The notes beneath the pieces are model-generated. The model ran no database searches. It saw only the letters and a list, made by a program, of their open reading frames with translations, and was not told the DNA's origin. A stretch of 64,000 nucleotides of DNA from Raphanus sativus (Eukaryota; Streptophyta; Magnoliopsida; Brassicales; Brassicaceae), in the NCBI RefSeq assembly GCF_000801105.2, contig NC_079511.1:19987792-20051791 (forward strand), given 5' to 3'. Position numbers and translations under genes: made by a program. Below, piece after piece: positions 12,090 through 22,724 of the stretch (position 1 is its first letter; each line of letters begins with the position of its first letter).

Positions 12090-12935
12090 GATAAGTCCTT
12101 GATCTCCTGGTATCAAAGGAACTTCTCTATGCAGAATTTAGAGCTGATATATAAGGTTTGGAAAGATGAGGTCTGTGCGCCAGTCCGCTCGGCGAGTCAT
12201 CTCGATCACTTGATCGTACACAAGTCGACCAAAGTTAATCCTCTTTCTAGTAGCAACAGTGTATAGGAGGCGGAGTCGGTTTTGGATCATCGAATTAGTG
12301 TCCGTACCTGGAAACCAATTTTAGCTCACATACGCGGTATAGAGTTTGGAAGGGTTTGACCAAAGCAGTGAGACTAAATTTAGTCCAGCCGTAGCATTGG
12401 CATCTAGTTAGGTGGACAATAGCCTGATTCAGAACAACCACTTCCCACTGAAATGAGTCTTCGACAGAGGGTGTCATCATCAGTCGGTTTATAACCGAAG
12501 GTTTAATATGGTACACGTTTCCGTGGATAAGAGAACCCTCATCATCAAAGAGTTTGTTTGAGATAAACTCTCTAACTACCCTAGGACAGAACGGCTGAAC
12601 ATGCAACACAGTATAAGACCATCCTAATCTATCGATAACCCTAAACACATCAGCTAAAAGGAGGTCATTAGGATCTAGAGAAACCTGAACTATGATGCCT
12701 CTGAGACATAAATAATTATACCTGATAGCAGCTTCGTCATTGTAATGACGGCGAGTACTTCCTCCGATGGTTGGAAGGGTTTCAGAGTATATCAGACGGC
12801 TACTGTGGATACGATCTTCAAAGGATATGAATGGAGCTTGGGGACGAAATCGATTAGACTCTCCGAAAGGGTTATCGATCTCGCCTAACCTCCGTGCCTA
12901 CATAGATGAGAAGATGAATGATTTTGATCACTCAT
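12090..12935 (-). pseudogene. Same gag-like transposon ORF, right-arm copy
   Basis: This is the inverted copy of the 11060-11937 ORF, starting at the equivalent ATG (12933-12935 on the minus strand). Its longest open part is 12648-12295 (117 aa: RVIDRLGWSYTVLHVQPF, VVREFISNKLFDDEGSL, IKPSVINRLMMTPSVEDS). The N-terminal part is frameshifted after RRR. The two copies therefore decayed independently after duplication, and neither encodes the whole domain. Confidence 0.5.
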
Positions 12936-14046
12936 GACCGATGCGATTTGGTGAGAGAACAGAAGAGAGATAGAAAAAGGTGACTCTCGAGTTTCCCTCC
13001 CTGAAGGAAGAAGAAGCACTTAAATCTCTGAGTTGACGTAATTATTAATTATTCAGGGCTTCGGTCCGCTGAGTAATATTAATTACGGTGGGGATAACTT
13101 ACAAAACTCGTCTTTTTCTAATGGTGTAGTCCTCATTTACGCATATGGACAAGCTTCAAACCCTATCAGCGGCTTAAATATCATTTTCGACCAATTTCTA
13201 TTTTTTAAAAGTTTCACATAACCTTTTTTGCATTTCTATGTAACAATATATTATTTAATGTATTTTTAATTACAGAAACTAAGATTAGAATTAATATACT
13301 CCGGATGATTTATCAAATCTTTTGTTATATTATTTTTTTGATTATTAAATCATGAGTTGTAGATAAAAATAATTTATAAAATTGTGAAATTCTTTAGATG
13401 TTGATGGAGAATAATATATGCCATAAGGAAGATATCACTAAGAACTTCGAGTCTCCTTGTGCTTGCAATGGTCAGAAAATAGAAATTTAAAACCTACTAT
13501 TACTTTTTAAACAATAAGCATGTAAAATGGGAAAAATCATCAACGTTATTGCATAAATTTAAGTCTTTTATCTCGAACATTTTAAGATAAAATTATTTAA
13601 AAAAAAATAATCAGTGTTCAATAGTTGTCTCTGGTTCTAAACATTTTGGGTCATTGGTCTGACCATATCACATTAGCATAATCAGTGTTCAATAGTTGTC
13701 CCTAGTTGTAAACATTTTTAAGTCGAACCAACTAAGTTTACACTGATTAGGTTTTTTAATAAATATGCTGAATTGGAAAAATATACGTATATGCTAATGT
13801 TTTTAAATAGGGCTTACTTGATGGTCAAAGCAAATGAAGCCGGTGCAGATCTCGGTATTTTCCGTTTGATGATTTTTTATGTCCCAAACACTCCTCATAC
13901 ATACTGTTATAGGGCGCCTTAATTTCCCTTCTTGAAGTTGATGGATTCTTTGAGGAATGCAATCCACATACTAACTTTTTGGTAAGTTTACTTGTGTATG
14001 AATCTTCTATAAAATGTTGTAACTTCCATGACATCTATGAATTTAG

Positions 14047-14245
14047 TACAGTTAAACCTCTATAAATTAATAGTGTTGGAACGACACCAAATCTATAAAT
14101 TTTTTATTAATTTATAGAGATATTAATTTATCGATATACTAATTGAACCAAAAATTCAATTTGGGACTATAAAATTATATTACTTTATAGAGATTTTTAA
14201 TGTATATTAATTTATAGAATATTAATTTATAGAGGTTATTTAGTA
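14047..14245 (+). mobile_element. AT-rich MITE-like element, copy A
   Basis: About 200 bp that begins TACAGTTAAACCTCTATAAA and ends with its approximate reverse complement (TTTATAGAGGTTATTTAGTA). The interior contains TAATTGAACCAAAAA and TTTGGGACTATAAAATTA. Related copies occur at 16507, 27122 and (partial, inverted) about 50730. Confidence 0.75.
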
Positions 14246-14355
14246 TATGATGTTATTTTGTAAAAGATATGTATTTTTGGTATTATAATATTGTCCATAT
14301 CAGTTCTATAGATCACCTATGATTCTGTTTCAAAAGTTAAGAACAGACATACTAC

Positions 14356-14632
14356 AGGTCCGATTGGTAACAGCTGTAGCTTCGAAATTACTGCTGTAGA
14401 AAATAATCTGTAGACTTTTTGTTGTAATTTTAGATTTTGTTGCTGTAGAATTTTATAAAAGCACTAAAAAATTGCTTTGGATATTTGGTTCTGCAGAGCA
14501 TTTCTACAGCTGTAGGTTATTTCAAGAGTTGTAGTTTTAAAAAATAAATTAAAGCATGATTGCTTTGATTTTGGTGCTTTAGAAATAAATGAAACTGTGG
14601 AGAGTACTCACAGTCACTACCAATCGCACCCT
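14356..14632. mobile_element. Short TIR element (hAT-like MITE)
   Basis: The ends AGGTCCGATTGGTAACAG and the inverted CACTACCAATCGCACCCT form imperfect terminal inverted repeats about 275 bp apart. The interior is rich in CTGTAG words. I found no convincing 8-bp target duplication, so the superfamily assignment is a guess from the terminal style. Confidence 0.6.
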
Positions 14633-16294
14633 ACGTTTGATTTTAAACAGAAACACAAAAATATAAATGCTCAAATCTTCATATGATACTTGATTAGGAG
14701 AAATTTACGATTTCATTATTAGTTACCATATATACAGAAAATTCTACATCAAATAAGGAATGTCGTATAATTGTCTAACAAACAGTAATAGTCTCGAGTA
14801 TATCCTTTGGACGGGAAAACAAATAAACACACATCAAACACACATATTACTCGGTTGTTCAAAAAAAACTATTACTCTCGCATAAGCTGAATGAACGCTA
14901 TCGGCCATCTTCGCAAGACAAACTTCGTGTATAGCCGGAATGGACTCCACCTCTTCTGATCAACACATAGAAAAAGCAGGTAATTACGTGATCTACTTCA
15001 TCTCTTATTGGATTATATTTGAGAAATATATAATATAGTTTGTTTAGTATTCGGCTGATGCATATCCGTGGTCACTTTTCTTATACAACAATTTAGCACA
15101 ATTTGTTTTAAATAAACTACTGAACAGAGACTATTTATATCTGTGAAGAATTGTAATGAAAACGAACCAAATGAATGGATCTAAATAAACACATTAGCTA
15201 TACGATTATGTCAGTTGAGGTAATCTATCCTCAGTAAAAATCAAAATAAATAAGATTGCTCTGTTCTATAGTCAGGACTCACAAGAAATCTCTATTTTTT
15301 TATAGTGGTAAAATTAAAACATGTTTTTAATATTTGATAACCAAAAGTTACCCATATAGAATTCATCCTTATTGTATTTTAATTGATAGGTTATTAGTAA
15401 TATCTTAAAGAATTAATACATGGAATTTTAGCAATCCATAAAACTATTAATCAAAAGGGAAATAATTTCAAATAACTTCATAAAAACAACATTTGTAAAT
15501 ACACATTAAAATATTAGAACTATTTTCAAAATCATAAACTATTTTCATGATTATACGCGATCTATTTCTATACATACTAAATTTACAAATATACTTTACA
15601 GACAGTATTTATATTGTGTAGGTAAATAATAAGGAATGCTTTTTAATACTTTTTAAAACAACAGTTATGAATTACTAAATAACTAATTCAACTAATACAT
15701 ATCAGACTGGATCTTCCATCAGTTATAATTTTATTAATTAGAATATATTTAATGAGGAACTCAACTAAATAAATGTTCTAAATAAAAAATATCTTTTATC
15801 ACATTTTTAAACAGTTTCGCTTTGATAAAACTTAATTTTATAATAGTTGGTATTTTTATTTATTTATCTCAATATAGATCATAAATATAACAAAATTTAC
15901 AAATATAAAAAAACAAAAAAATGAAGAACGCATCTTACATTATGGAAAAAAAAGAAAACTTGGCCTCTGGATTTTAATTATAAGATGGCGGTAGTTACTT
16001 CGGATAACACAGTGCTCTAAGTACAATTGTTTTGTAAACAATAACATAAATTTTCTTTTATGCAATACGAACGTGCCTATGTTAAAGAAAGGGAGTTTGT
16101 AACTCGGACTATTTTAAAAAGTTTAATAAGTGCATATAGCCGATGATTTTGCTTAGGTATAATAATTGAAAACATTTTCAAATTTCTAACCACTAGAGTT
16201 ACGTCCAAGTGATCCTCATGATTGTGAAATCATATTTTAGTTATATTAAGAAGTAGAATATTTTATCTTTATTCACCTAATATTTTAATAAATA
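14633..16294. other. Gene-free AT-rich stretch
   Basis: I see no coding region. A short less AT-rich patch at about 14880-14985, ending AAAAAGCAGGTAATTACG, could be a decayed exon with donor, but no protein is recognisable. Confidence 0.35.
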
Positions 16295-16320
16295 CTAGAT
16301 CATGATCCGCGCGACCGCGC
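16295..16320 (-). mobile_element. Helitron 3' terminus, minus strand
   Basis: On the minus strand the hairpin GCGCG-GT-CGCGC (16309-16320) is followed by GATCATGAT and CTAG (16295-16298), then T. The body must extend to the right, but I could not place its 5' end. Confidence 0.72.
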
Positions 16321-16506
16321 AGATTTTATTTTTTTATTTTTAACATATAACATATATTCTATAATAGTTGATACAATTTGGAATTTGTCATTTTCACATA
16401 ATGTGGTTTTATATAATTTTGAGTTTGTCTAAAACATATTGTTTAAGAACAATGTTAAAACTGTTTTTCCTATTAATAATTTTTCATTGGTGTATTAGAG
16501 ATATAA

Positions 16507-16688
16507 AGTGAAACCTCTATAATTAATAATGTTGGAACTATACCAAAACTATAATTTTTATTAATTTATAGAGATTATTAATTTATCGAGATACTAATTG
16601 AACCAAAAACTCAATTTGAGACTATGAAATTATACTAATTTATAGAGATATTAATTTATAGATTATTAATTTAAAGATGTTATACTGT
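16507..16688 (+). mobile_element. AT-rich MITE-like element, copy B
   Basis: It starts AGTGAAACCTCTATAATTAA and runs through TAATTGAACCAAAAACTCAA to a TTAAAGATGTTATACTGTA end. It is clearly the same family as copies A and C, and slightly shorter. Confidence 0.75.
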
Positions 16689-16889
16689 AACTGTATAGTG
16701 AAAACTCTAATATAATATCAACCAATACGATTTGGTTTTGACATTGTGCTTTTTGAGATTTTTTTCTAAAAGTTTTATGAATGTCCAATGATGAATACGA
16801 AGACAAGTACTTGTACACACATTTTAGTGGGAGAAAATGAATATTTTCTAACCTATTAAGTCAGATATAATAAATACAAAATCTCTTGA

Positions 16890-17040
16890 CATCGAGATTT
16901 TATGTATAGTAGAATAAACTTGGAGAATAGGGTTTTCCATATTCATGATTTTTCAAATATGACAATTTGATTGTGAATATTTAATTGTAACCGAGATTTT
17001 AGGCATAGTAGACTCAACTTGGTGAAGAGGTTTTCCAATA
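16890..17040 (+). repeat. Diverged tandem repeat, about 105-bp period
   Basis: The words CGAGATTTTATGTATAGTAG and CGAGATTTTAGGCATAGTAG are each followed by an AACTTGG...GGTTTTCCA block, marking two decayed units. Confidence 0.55.
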
Positions 17041-17698
17041 ATCGTTTTTTTAAGTATAAATTGATGTTTCTGTTATTAAATAAGAATATACGTTAGTATA
17101 TTCTATTTAGTGTATATTCAAAGCAAACCTTGATTATTTGAACATCTAAAAAAATGTGTTCTGATATCTTTATTATTGAGTTTCAAAAGTTCTGTATCAA
17201 GCTATTTAAAATTTTAAGATTCATCAGTTTTTGATTCCAAACAATTGTTTTTTCATTAAAAGGAGTTTTGTGTTTAAGATAATTATAGTTTAATGATGGG
17301 AGAAAACGTGTTCTTAAGTTATTTGGTTAATTGAATCAATTGTTTAGGAAATAACCAGACCAAAAAGTCAAAATTGTATAATGACTGGCTAAGGATTCGT
17401 GTAAAAAAAAGGATTCATGTAATATTTGTATCTTTTTGTCAACCTACTCAGTTTAAGTTTGTATAAGTTGATGACAAAAAAAAGATTAGCATAATATTTG
17501 TATTTTTTTGTCAACCTATTCGTGTAATATTTATATTTTTAATAACATGTGTAATATTTATTTTTGTTTCTATCTATTTATATTTTTATTTTTAAGAACT
17601 TAGACTCGTGTTATATTTATGGTGGAGACATTTATTGTATTCATTTGACTATAATAAATGAGAGGGATTATTATATTTTTACTATGATATAATATAAA

Positions 17699-17725
17699 CT
17701 AGGTAATAATCCGCGCCATGCGCGG
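17699..17725 (-). mobile_element. Helitron 3' terminus, minus strand
   Basis: The minus-strand hairpin CCGCGC-ATG-GCGCGG (17711-17725) is followed by ATTATTAC and CTAG (17699-17702), then T. The body lies to the right and its 5' end was not found. Confidence 0.72.
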
Positions 17726-18330
17726 AGTAAATAAATTAAAAGAGATTATAACTTTTAATTTATAGGTATTAGAAATATAAAAATCATAGTCATAATATGA
17801 CATGTTATTTAATAAACGATTGAACAAATTTATTCATCAAATCCTTCTTCACACTTGTTTTTCCTTGGGCTAGAAATGTCGAATTGATTTACCAAATTCT
17901 TCTTTACACTTGCATGAATTTTATCTCCTTGTATAAAATCAAAAAGTATAATTTTTCAATACTGAATATAATAATATTATTACATCAATTTGTACACAAC
18001 CTAAAAAGATGGGACTTGTTTAACTCAATGTGAATCATTTTAGTATTTAGGCCACCAGCACAAGAATATTGATTCCATAATCGTATGAAATTTATCCTAA
18101 ATCTCTAGATTATCTTAAATGGTTTCAAATCTGCTACTGATATTAAGCCTACCGTACGTGTTTTACTTGCAAAATCAAATTTGTAATGTGAAAAAGAATG
18201 TGATGAGTAGATGTACTTAAAACAACATATTTATATACACGGTGAGAAGGGATTAGATGTTAAATGATGAAATCGTATGTGATTAATAATATAAAATACT
18301 CACGAATTAATTTACCAAAATTTGCGCTCT

Positions 18331-18592
18331 AAGATTATCGCCAAAATTTCCTTAACAGACCATATATCCTATTGATCACGCAATTTCCTGTAAAAAAATA
18401 TTTTGTCCTTAAACTTACCTTACATACAGCCACAAATCATGCAAATTCAGCAATGAAAGAAAGATTGTCGCCAAAATTTCCTTAACAGACCATATATCCT
18501 ATTGATCATGTGATTTCCTGTAAAAAAAAAGATTTTGTCCATAAACTTACCTTACATACAGCCATGAATCATGCAAATTCAGCAATGAAAAG
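18331..18592 (+). repeat. 130-bp tandem duplication
   Basis: Units 18331-18460 and 18461-18592 share CCAAAATTTCCTTAACAGAC, CATATATCCTATTGATCA and CATGCAAATTCAGCAATGAA with only a few differences. This is a recent local duplication in non-coding DNA. Confidence 0.9.
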
Positions 18593-19359
18593 AAATAATT
18601 TAAAGATTTGATTAAGTTAAGTACACAATAATTCAACGGACGCAAAATGAAAAAAAATGAAACGACCACAACAATTTTAAAACGAATACTGTATAATCTG
18701 ATCAAAAATCTAAAAAGATTTGATAATGACATGCCCATGATGAGATAATGTATAAAAATATTTATGATATATAATAATAAATATGTGTGATAGTTTTTAA
18801 TTTTCAATACAATATTATTTCTGTAAAATTATAATACATGTACATATTTTAGTTACAAATATATAGTGGTATCTTGCCTCATTTAATTTTAATTAATAAT
18901 TAGTATTCAATGTGTCATATATTTTCTTTAAGCAATATAAAATTAAGGGTTGATCGAATATAAAAATCCATATATGGCAATAGTAATTTACGTCTCACTA
19001 TTGCTTATAAGTTAATTGCTATAATTTAGGAAAAATATATTAATTCAAATTAGATATGAAATATTATCAAAGGGCCAAACTTTTTCTGAAATAATATACA
19101 TAAAAATCTAATATACCATATACATATATGATTGAGCCGTCCTTTAATTTAAATTGATATAAAGAACTCTAAAGAATTACAATATGACCATATCAACTAT
19201 ATAGTATAATATTTTTAGATATTTATATATATAATATAATTATTTTTTCGTAGACAATATGACCATAGAAACTATATAATACAGTTATTTGTATATATCT
19301 ATATAATTATTATATAATTCTTTTTGTATATAGTACGACCATATCAATAAAATATAATG

Positions 19360-19361
<2 letters not shown>

Positions 19362-19408
<47 letters not shown>
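19362..19408. repeat. (AT)n microsatellite
   Basis: An uninterrupted AT dinucleotide run of roughly 45 bases sits inside a wider AT-rich region with repeated 'ATGACCATA' words at 19180-19340. Confidence 0.9.
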
Positions 19409-19412
<4 letters not shown>

Positions 19413-19896
19413 TTATAAAAGTATATAACTATATAATTTAGTTTATATATGTGCGGTTTACGTGGACATTCTAAACATATTATATCTAAGTTTACTATCC
19501 AAATATAATCATGATAAATAATTATAGATGCAACTAACCATTATAAATGTATACTAAGGTTGGTTTATAATAATGGCAATACTTGTAATTATTCTACTAA
19601 AAAGAGGATTTTTAGTTAAAGTGTGTGAGGAGAACTCTTGTGATGACACATAGGAAATGGCATTTTGGTTAATAGCACATGAAGGTAAGGTTAGTTTGTA
19701 GGAGTGCTCCTCTTTTAATATAAAGGGGATATGATAATGTGAGTATACTCTAACGAAAAGAACATATATTTTGTTTAATAGATGCATAGACATATATCTT
19801 ATAGTGGAGTTAAATGATAGATAGTTGATATTAAACTCTTTAAGGAAATATTTAAATGAAAGGTTAGACTAAGAATAATAATGTGATGTCCAATTT

Positions 19897-20091
19897 AAAA
19901 ATCCACCTAGAAGAAGTTATAATGTTTCTGTTTTAATAAGATAGATATCATCTTATGAGTTTACAAAATTTAAAGTAAATATCCCTACTTAAATTTCGTA
20001 GTTTATTATATATAAGTTGAACTTGCATTTCCCGGAAGAAAATCTATCTTATTAAATCAGAAACATTACAACTTCTTCTAGGTGAATTTTA
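19897..20091. repeat. Inverted repeat with about 50-bp arms and 95-nt loop
   Basis: The left arm (CACCTAGAAGAAGTTATAAT then GTTTCTGTTTTAATAAGATA, 19897-19948) pairs with 20043-20091 (CTATCTTATTAAATCAGAAA then CATTACAACTTCTTCTAGGT) with a few mismatches. It could be the two ends of a small TIR element or a microRNA-like fold-back. No target duplication was recognised. Confidence 0.75.
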
Positions 20092-20099
20092 AAGGTGGA

Positions 20100-21182
20100 C
20101 CTCATATATTTAAACTAAATGTCTCATTTCTTATATATAATACGTACCATAGTCTAACTTTGCATTTATGTATTTCCTTGAATACAATTTCTCTGTTTAT
20201 CCATATTCCATATATGGTTCACATTTATTACATGTCGATTTAAATAAAATAGATTTATTTGTACGAATAAAGAATACTAAAAATATGAATCGTACTAGAA
20301 TTACCCTATACAATTCATTTTAAATTGATCAGTATATTTTCATTGGCCATATTGATTTTATTTGTACGAATAACATTAAGTAGATAAGTAATAGACACAT
20401 ACATAAAGATATGACTATTCTCTAACTAAGTTGGACCTAATCTACTTTCTAAAACAAATAACACATAGCTTTATATATTGTATAGAATATAGTAATATTG
20501 TATAGTATATACATATACAATAATACTAAAAACAAACCAAACTGAAATATAATATATATCGAAAATGCTTTGAACCGTTACACACAAAATATATTTGACC
20601 TCAGAGATAAAATTTACTTTGAAATTATATAATAATTATTTTTAAAAATTAAACTTCGTAATGTACAAAAAAACATAAGTTTTATATCAAATTTTGTGTT
20701 ACAACAAAAAGACACAACTCGCGCTTACAAAGTGTTATTTTACATACGCAGTTTTGATATTGTTCTTTAAACACAAAATTGAATTATACAAACTCGATAA
20801 TACATAAAACTAAACAATATAGAATACATTTTAAAAATAAAATCTGTGCGGGTGCGTATGGCCTTTTACGAAAAATCGTAGATATGTTTATATAATATAT
20901 AAATATATTATGATACACATATTTTCTTATAAATAATACTCCAATATAAATTTTGTATGATAAATGTTGAAAATACAAATATATAGCACTATATATTTTA
21001 AATAATATATAAAAAATCTACTTTACGTTATCATAAAATTTAAAAATCAAATTTAGTAATTAAAACACATTGCTTATTTAAACACATTAGTACACATTAT
21101 TATTTATCAAAATGTTATATTAATACACATTGCAATCATTTATAACATTTAGTACAAACAAAGATAAAAAAAAAAATTGACT
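20100..21182. other. Gene-free AT-rich stretch
   Basis: I see nothing coding. This is probably the body of the Helitron that ends at 21211. Confidence 0.4.
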
Positions 21183-21211
21183 CCCGCTCGGTCGAGCGGG
21201 TCATGATCTAG
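21183..21211 (+). mobile_element. Helitron 3' terminus, plus strand
   Basis: A perfect stem CCCGCTCG-GT-CGAGCGGG (21183-21200) is followed by TCATGAT and CTAG (21208-21211), then T. The 5' end lies to the left and is not identified. Confidence 0.8.
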
Positions 21212-21559
21212 TTTATTTTAAAACACTTTCCCCAATTTCAGATCATTATTAGTCCTTAACTGTATGGCTCTTATATATGTTGTCGGACCAAATTAGTAGT
21301 TAGCTAAGTTTTGAAATGCAGAATCGTCGTCCGGGATAACACATAAAAGAAAATGAGGACGTCCGATCGGATCATGTACAAAATCGAAAGGTGTGTCTTT
21401 ATTCTAACATATAAATTATTTCAAACCAATAATGTTGTATTGAATATTACTCTAATTATGAATATTTATCAGTTCGTCAAATAAACGATCAACCAGTATT
21501 CAAACCAACATTTTATGACTGTAAGTTTCCATGTTTCTGATAACATACATTTACCAATA

Positions 21560-22502
21560 TCTATACTATTAAAGTAAAATACCTAATAAGTTTTTGTCCT
21601 TGGTTTTTGAAGTTAATTACAATGGTATGCTATTACTATATTTATGTCATTGCAAATGTTTCTATATATATATTAATAAATATATTTGGAAAATTTAATA
21701 TATCTTAAACATGAATCTTTTAATATTCTGTTAAGATTACATCCCATAAATATTTTGTTAAGATTACATTCCATTAATATTTTGTCCGATTATATAAATA
21801 TTTATAGTAATTTGTTTTATTTTCTTTAAATCAAAAAGGTATTAGACTTATTTATAATAATCTATACTATTAAAGTAAAATACCTAATAGGTTTTTGCCC
21901 TTGGTTTTTGAAAATAATTACAATGGTATGCCATTATTATACTTATGTCATTGCAAATGTTTCCATATATATATTAATAAATATATTTGGAAAATTTAAT
22001 ATATCTTAAACATGAATCTTTTAATATTCTGTTAAGATTACATCCCATAAATATTTTGTTAAGATTACATTCCATTAATATTTTGTCCGATTATATAAAT
22101 ATTTATAGTAATTTTTTTTATTTTCTTTAAATCAAAAAGGTATTAGACTCATTTATAATAATAAAATATTAAAAAGATACTTCAGAATATGTTTTCGATA
22201 TCTTATTTTGAAAATATTGGAATAACATATTAGATTAGAATATTTTTTAATAGTAAACAATTTAATTATATGAGAAATAATATGAAGTTAAATAATGTAA
22301 TGATCCAACATTGACTTTTGTAAGTAGATTTTTTAGTGATCAAAGGTAAAAAATATATATCTCATGTATATCTCATAATATATATATACATATTGGAAAA
22401 TAAAAATATACTGTATAAAGTATATACAAATTTTGATTTTACCGAATATATATTTAATTAAGAATATAATTCCGCGCTTTAAAAGCGCGGATCAAAATCT
22501 AG
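21560..22502 (+). mobile_element. Non-autonomous Helitron with its first 300 bp duplicated in tandem
   Basis: Two 5' ends A|TCTATACTATTAAAGTAAAA occur at 21560 and 21861. The 301 bp after the first are repeated almost exactly after the second (for example CTTAAACATGAATCTTTTAA in both). Only the second copy continues to the single 3' end: hairpin CCGCGCTTT...AAAGCGCGG (22472-22490), ATCAAAAT, CTAG (22499-22502), T. The complete element is therefore 21861-22502 (642 bp), with a truncated direct copy fused to its 5' side. Confidence 0.87.
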
Positions 22503-22724
22503 TTTATTCATTAAACTAAATGGGTTTCAAATTTAAACAAACAGGTGGCTGTCAGAAGTGCGACTCTTATAGTACGGAGTATTATATATATCATACATTA
22601 TATCCTCTTATACTAATTACTTTGAAATATATTAGTCAAACAGAAAAATGCCCGTAACATGAGAAGAGCCGTGTTGCTATCAAAACGAACTTCAGCACTC
22701 TCGCAAGGTAAGCATCATAACTAC

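Larger units (their letters stand above)
10050..13968. repeat. Giant inverted repeat: two arms of about 1.9 kb around a 73-nt spacer
   Basis: The left arm (10050-11960) is repeated as its reverse complement at 12034-13968. The outer ends match from TGTGGATTGCATTCCT, and the inner ends are CAAGTGGGTG and CACCCACTTG. By eye the arms are roughly 95% identical, with small indels (for example an (AT)n run at about 10220-10245 that is short in the other arm). Both arms contain the same internal 72-bp direct duplication (GACAACTATTGAACACTGAT), so that is older than the inverted duplication. Each arm carries one copy of a decayed transposon ORF. Read-through RNA would fold into a very long hairpin. 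Confidence 0.92.

Noticed and set aside
22472..22502. Rho-independent-like terminator (hairpin plus T-rich tail)
   Set aside because: This is a eukaryotic window and the hairpin is a Helitron 3' end with CTAG.
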